Positions 59,186-60,549 of a stretch of DNA of 60,549 bases are shown piece by piece. Made by a program: the position numbers and the translations under genes. Every line of letters begins with the position of its first letter. Position 1 is the first letter of the stretch. Origin of the DNA: Gudongella sp049310905 (GTDB lineage Bacteria > Bacillota > Clostridia > Tissierellales > Tissierellaceae); the NCBI RefSeq assembly GCF_049310905.1, contig NZ_JBMEMN010000018.1, positions 1 through 60,549 of the forward strand. The letters are read 5' to 3'. The notes beneath the pieces are model-generated. The model saw nothing but the letters and a program-made list of their open reading frames with translations, was not told the origin of the DNA and did no database searches.

Positions 59186-60439
59186 TTACCTCTCCGCAAT
59201 TAAAAAGTTTAAAGAATCATCTTCAGTCAAAGGTTTGCTATATAAATATCCTTGTAATATATCGCAGTCATGTCTCATTAGATACTCTTTTTGCACATCA
59301 TCTTCAACACCTTCTGCAACAACTGTCAGCTTCATTTTATGTGCCATTAATATAATATCAGATGTCAATAACTCTTTTTCGGCATTAGATGAAATTCTAT
59401 CAATGAAGGATTTATCGATCTTTACTTCATCAATATTCAGATCTCTAAGTCTAGAAAATGAAGAGTACCCAGTACCAAAATCATCTATTGAAACTGAGAT
59501 TCCAATTTCTCTGATTTCTTTCAATTTCTCATTGATTTCTGTAAAACTTGTAAGCATTTCAGATTCAGTTATTTCAAATACTAATTGCTCAGGATCTACC
59601 TGAGTGACACTAATTATTTCCCTAACAGAATCATAAAATTCATCTCTTAATAATTGAATGACTGAAATATTAACTGCTATCTTTATATTGTCAAAACCCT
59701 TTACTTCTAAGTTCTTAGCAAAAACACATGCTTTTTTCAAGATTATGTTTCCTAGCTCAAACATTAGTGCTTTCTTTTCAGCGATTGAAATAAATTCCAC
59801 TGGCGAAACATTTCCTAACTCATCATCATGCATCCTTGCCAAGGCTTCGAAACCAAGACATTTATTAGATTTTAAAGCGAGTTTAGGTTGGTAGACTAAA
59901 TATATAGAATCATTTTCTCCTTCTATCGTGTTTCTAATTGCCTCCTCTATACGTGTAGTACGATTAATGCTCTCCTGAATTTCTTCATTATAAATTACTA
60001 CAATTTCTTTATTACCCTCGAGTGAAGATAAGGCAAGAGAAGCTTCTTGCAGTACTTCATCTGTAGACAAAGTCTGGTCTTCTATTTCGACAATCGCAAT
60101 CTTGAGCTTTAAAGGAATACTATCGTTATGTTTTAGTTCGTCATATGACATGATAATTTCATAAGCCGATTCCTGAAGTTCTTTGATGCCTGGGTAATTA
60201 TTAACTACTAAAACAAATCGGGCTGTAGAGTAACGGAAAAGCATTCCGTAGTTATCGCATAGAGCTTTTAAACTAACCACATTGTTCTTGACAACTTCAT
60301 TTGCATAGTTGTTTCCATAAGTCAAAGTAATTGCTTCTAAATCACTAATTCCAATTAGCATAATTGCTTTATTCGTCTTTGTGTTCTCTTTAATATTACC
60401 TAAATTCCACGTGTGTTTTTTATTAGCTTCAAAAATCAC
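59186..60439 (-). CDS. EAL-domain c-di-GMP phosphodiesterase with degenerate GGDEF
   Basis: 417 residues: an N-terminal degenerate GGDEF-like domain (about 20-155; YSTARF stands in place of GGDEF) and a complete EAL domain (about 170-417). EAL catalytic residues are visible: FEALAR, AVNISVIQLL, FEITESEM, SIDDFGTGYSS, VKIDKSF, AEGVED and QGYLYSKPL. It should hydrolyse c-di-GMP to pGpG. The frame's first start is a GTG without ribosome binding site; an ATG with AAAGGTGG lies about 40 bp upstream in another frame, so a frameshift near the 5' end is possible. It is the first gene of a two-gene operon with the GGDEF-HD-GYP gene. Confidence 0.9.
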   Translation of the reverse strand: MIFEANKKHTWNLGNIKENTKTNKAIMLIGISDLEAITLTYGNNYANEVVKNNVVSLKALCDNYGMLFRYSTARFVLVVNNYPGIKELQESAYEIIMSYDELKHNDSIPLKLKIAIVEIEDQTLSTDEVLQEASLALSSLEGNKEIVVIYNEEIQESINRTTRIEEAIRNTIEGENDSIYLVYQPKLALKSNKCLGFEALARMHDDELGNVSPVEFISIAEKKALMFELGNIILKKACVFAKNLEVKGFDNIKIAVNISVIQLLRDEFYDSVREIISVTQVDPEQLVFEITESEMLTSFTEINEKLKEIREIGISVSIDDFGTGYSSFSRLRDLNIDEVKIDKSFIDRISSNAEKELLTSDIILMAHKMKLTVVAEGVEDDVQKEYLMRHDCDILQGYLYSKPLTEDDSLNFLIAER

Positions 60440-60485
60440 TATTTCACGAAGAATTTAGACTGCTTCTCACACATTGTAACATTAT

Positions 60486-60549
60486 TTACAACCACCTTTC
60501 AATCATTTTTGATAAATCATTGATTTCATCTTTGCTGCAATGATACTTA
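60486..60549 (-). CDS. C-terminal end of an unidentified gene, cut by the window edge
   Basis: An open frame enters from the right edge on the minus strand and ends at TAA (60488-60486) after 20 codons (KDEINDLSKMIERWL at the end). It is too short for identification. It lies just before the EAL gene and may belong to the same operon. Confidence 0.5.
   Translation of the reverse strand, partial: KYHCSKDEINDLSKMIERWL

Overview
The window looks like chromosome of an anaerobic, low-GC Gram-positive bacterium (Bacillota; a Clostridia/Tissierellia-type organism is the best guess). Grounds: AT-rich codon use, strong AGGAGG-type ribosome binding sites with frequent TTG/GTG starts, many S-layer homology (SLH) proteins, the DUF1659-DUF2922-YvrJ trio, c-di-GMP-I riboswitches and a sigma-54 activator of the CBS-PAS-AAA-Fis type. 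There is no rRNA, tRNA or complete prophage.

Layout. 1-9 kb: two export systems, a MacAB-like ABC transporter with its adaptor, then an RND pump operon (lipoprotein adaptor, AcrB-like pump, TetR repressor). 9-36 kb: an envelope region. It holds SLH proteins, two secreted LysM-anchored nucleotidases, polysaccharide genes (O-antigen-ligase-like, Wzz-like, CapD/FlaA1-like), a large LPXTG adhesin behind two tandem c-di-GMP-I riboswitches, an SLH-CAP protein behind a third, a MscS channel, copper-amine-oxidase-like stalk proteins, a degenerate GGDEF protein and the DUF1659/DUF2922/YvrJ trio. 34-52 kb: mostly metabolism (RocB-like peptidase, proA-proB, murJ, aminotransferase, 2-hydroxyacid dehydrogenase, D-serine dehydratase, Zn-amidohydrolase, EamA exporter, glycerate kinase), a ComK-like protein, a sigma factor, an amidase and a decayed hemerythrin-like protein. 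At 42.6-43.4 kb lies a cluster of hairpin repeats around a small GIY-YIG nuclease. 50.6-60.5 kb: a sigma-54 activator with orphan binding sites, then c-di-GMP turnover proteins on the minus strand (PAS/GAF/HD-GYP; PAS-GGDEF-HD-GYP; EAL).

How it fits together. c-di-GMP links much of the window. Enzymes that should make or degrade it sit at 53-60 kb, a possible I-site receptor at 31.8 kb, and three riboswitches control two surface proteins. In the tandem pair the P1 3' strands are shared with the terminator arms, which predicts ligand-ON control. The third riboswitch precedes a 34-codon leader ORF whose ribosome binding site lies inside the aptamer. Several envelope and signalling genes share a promoter-like pattern, GGTAAN-N13-GGGTAT, resembling promoters of the sigma-B family.

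The most unusual element is the GIY-YIG gene flanked in direct orientation by about 61-bp imperfect hairpin repeats. One further copy is interrupted by a second hairpin repeat, which suggests that both families move or have moved.
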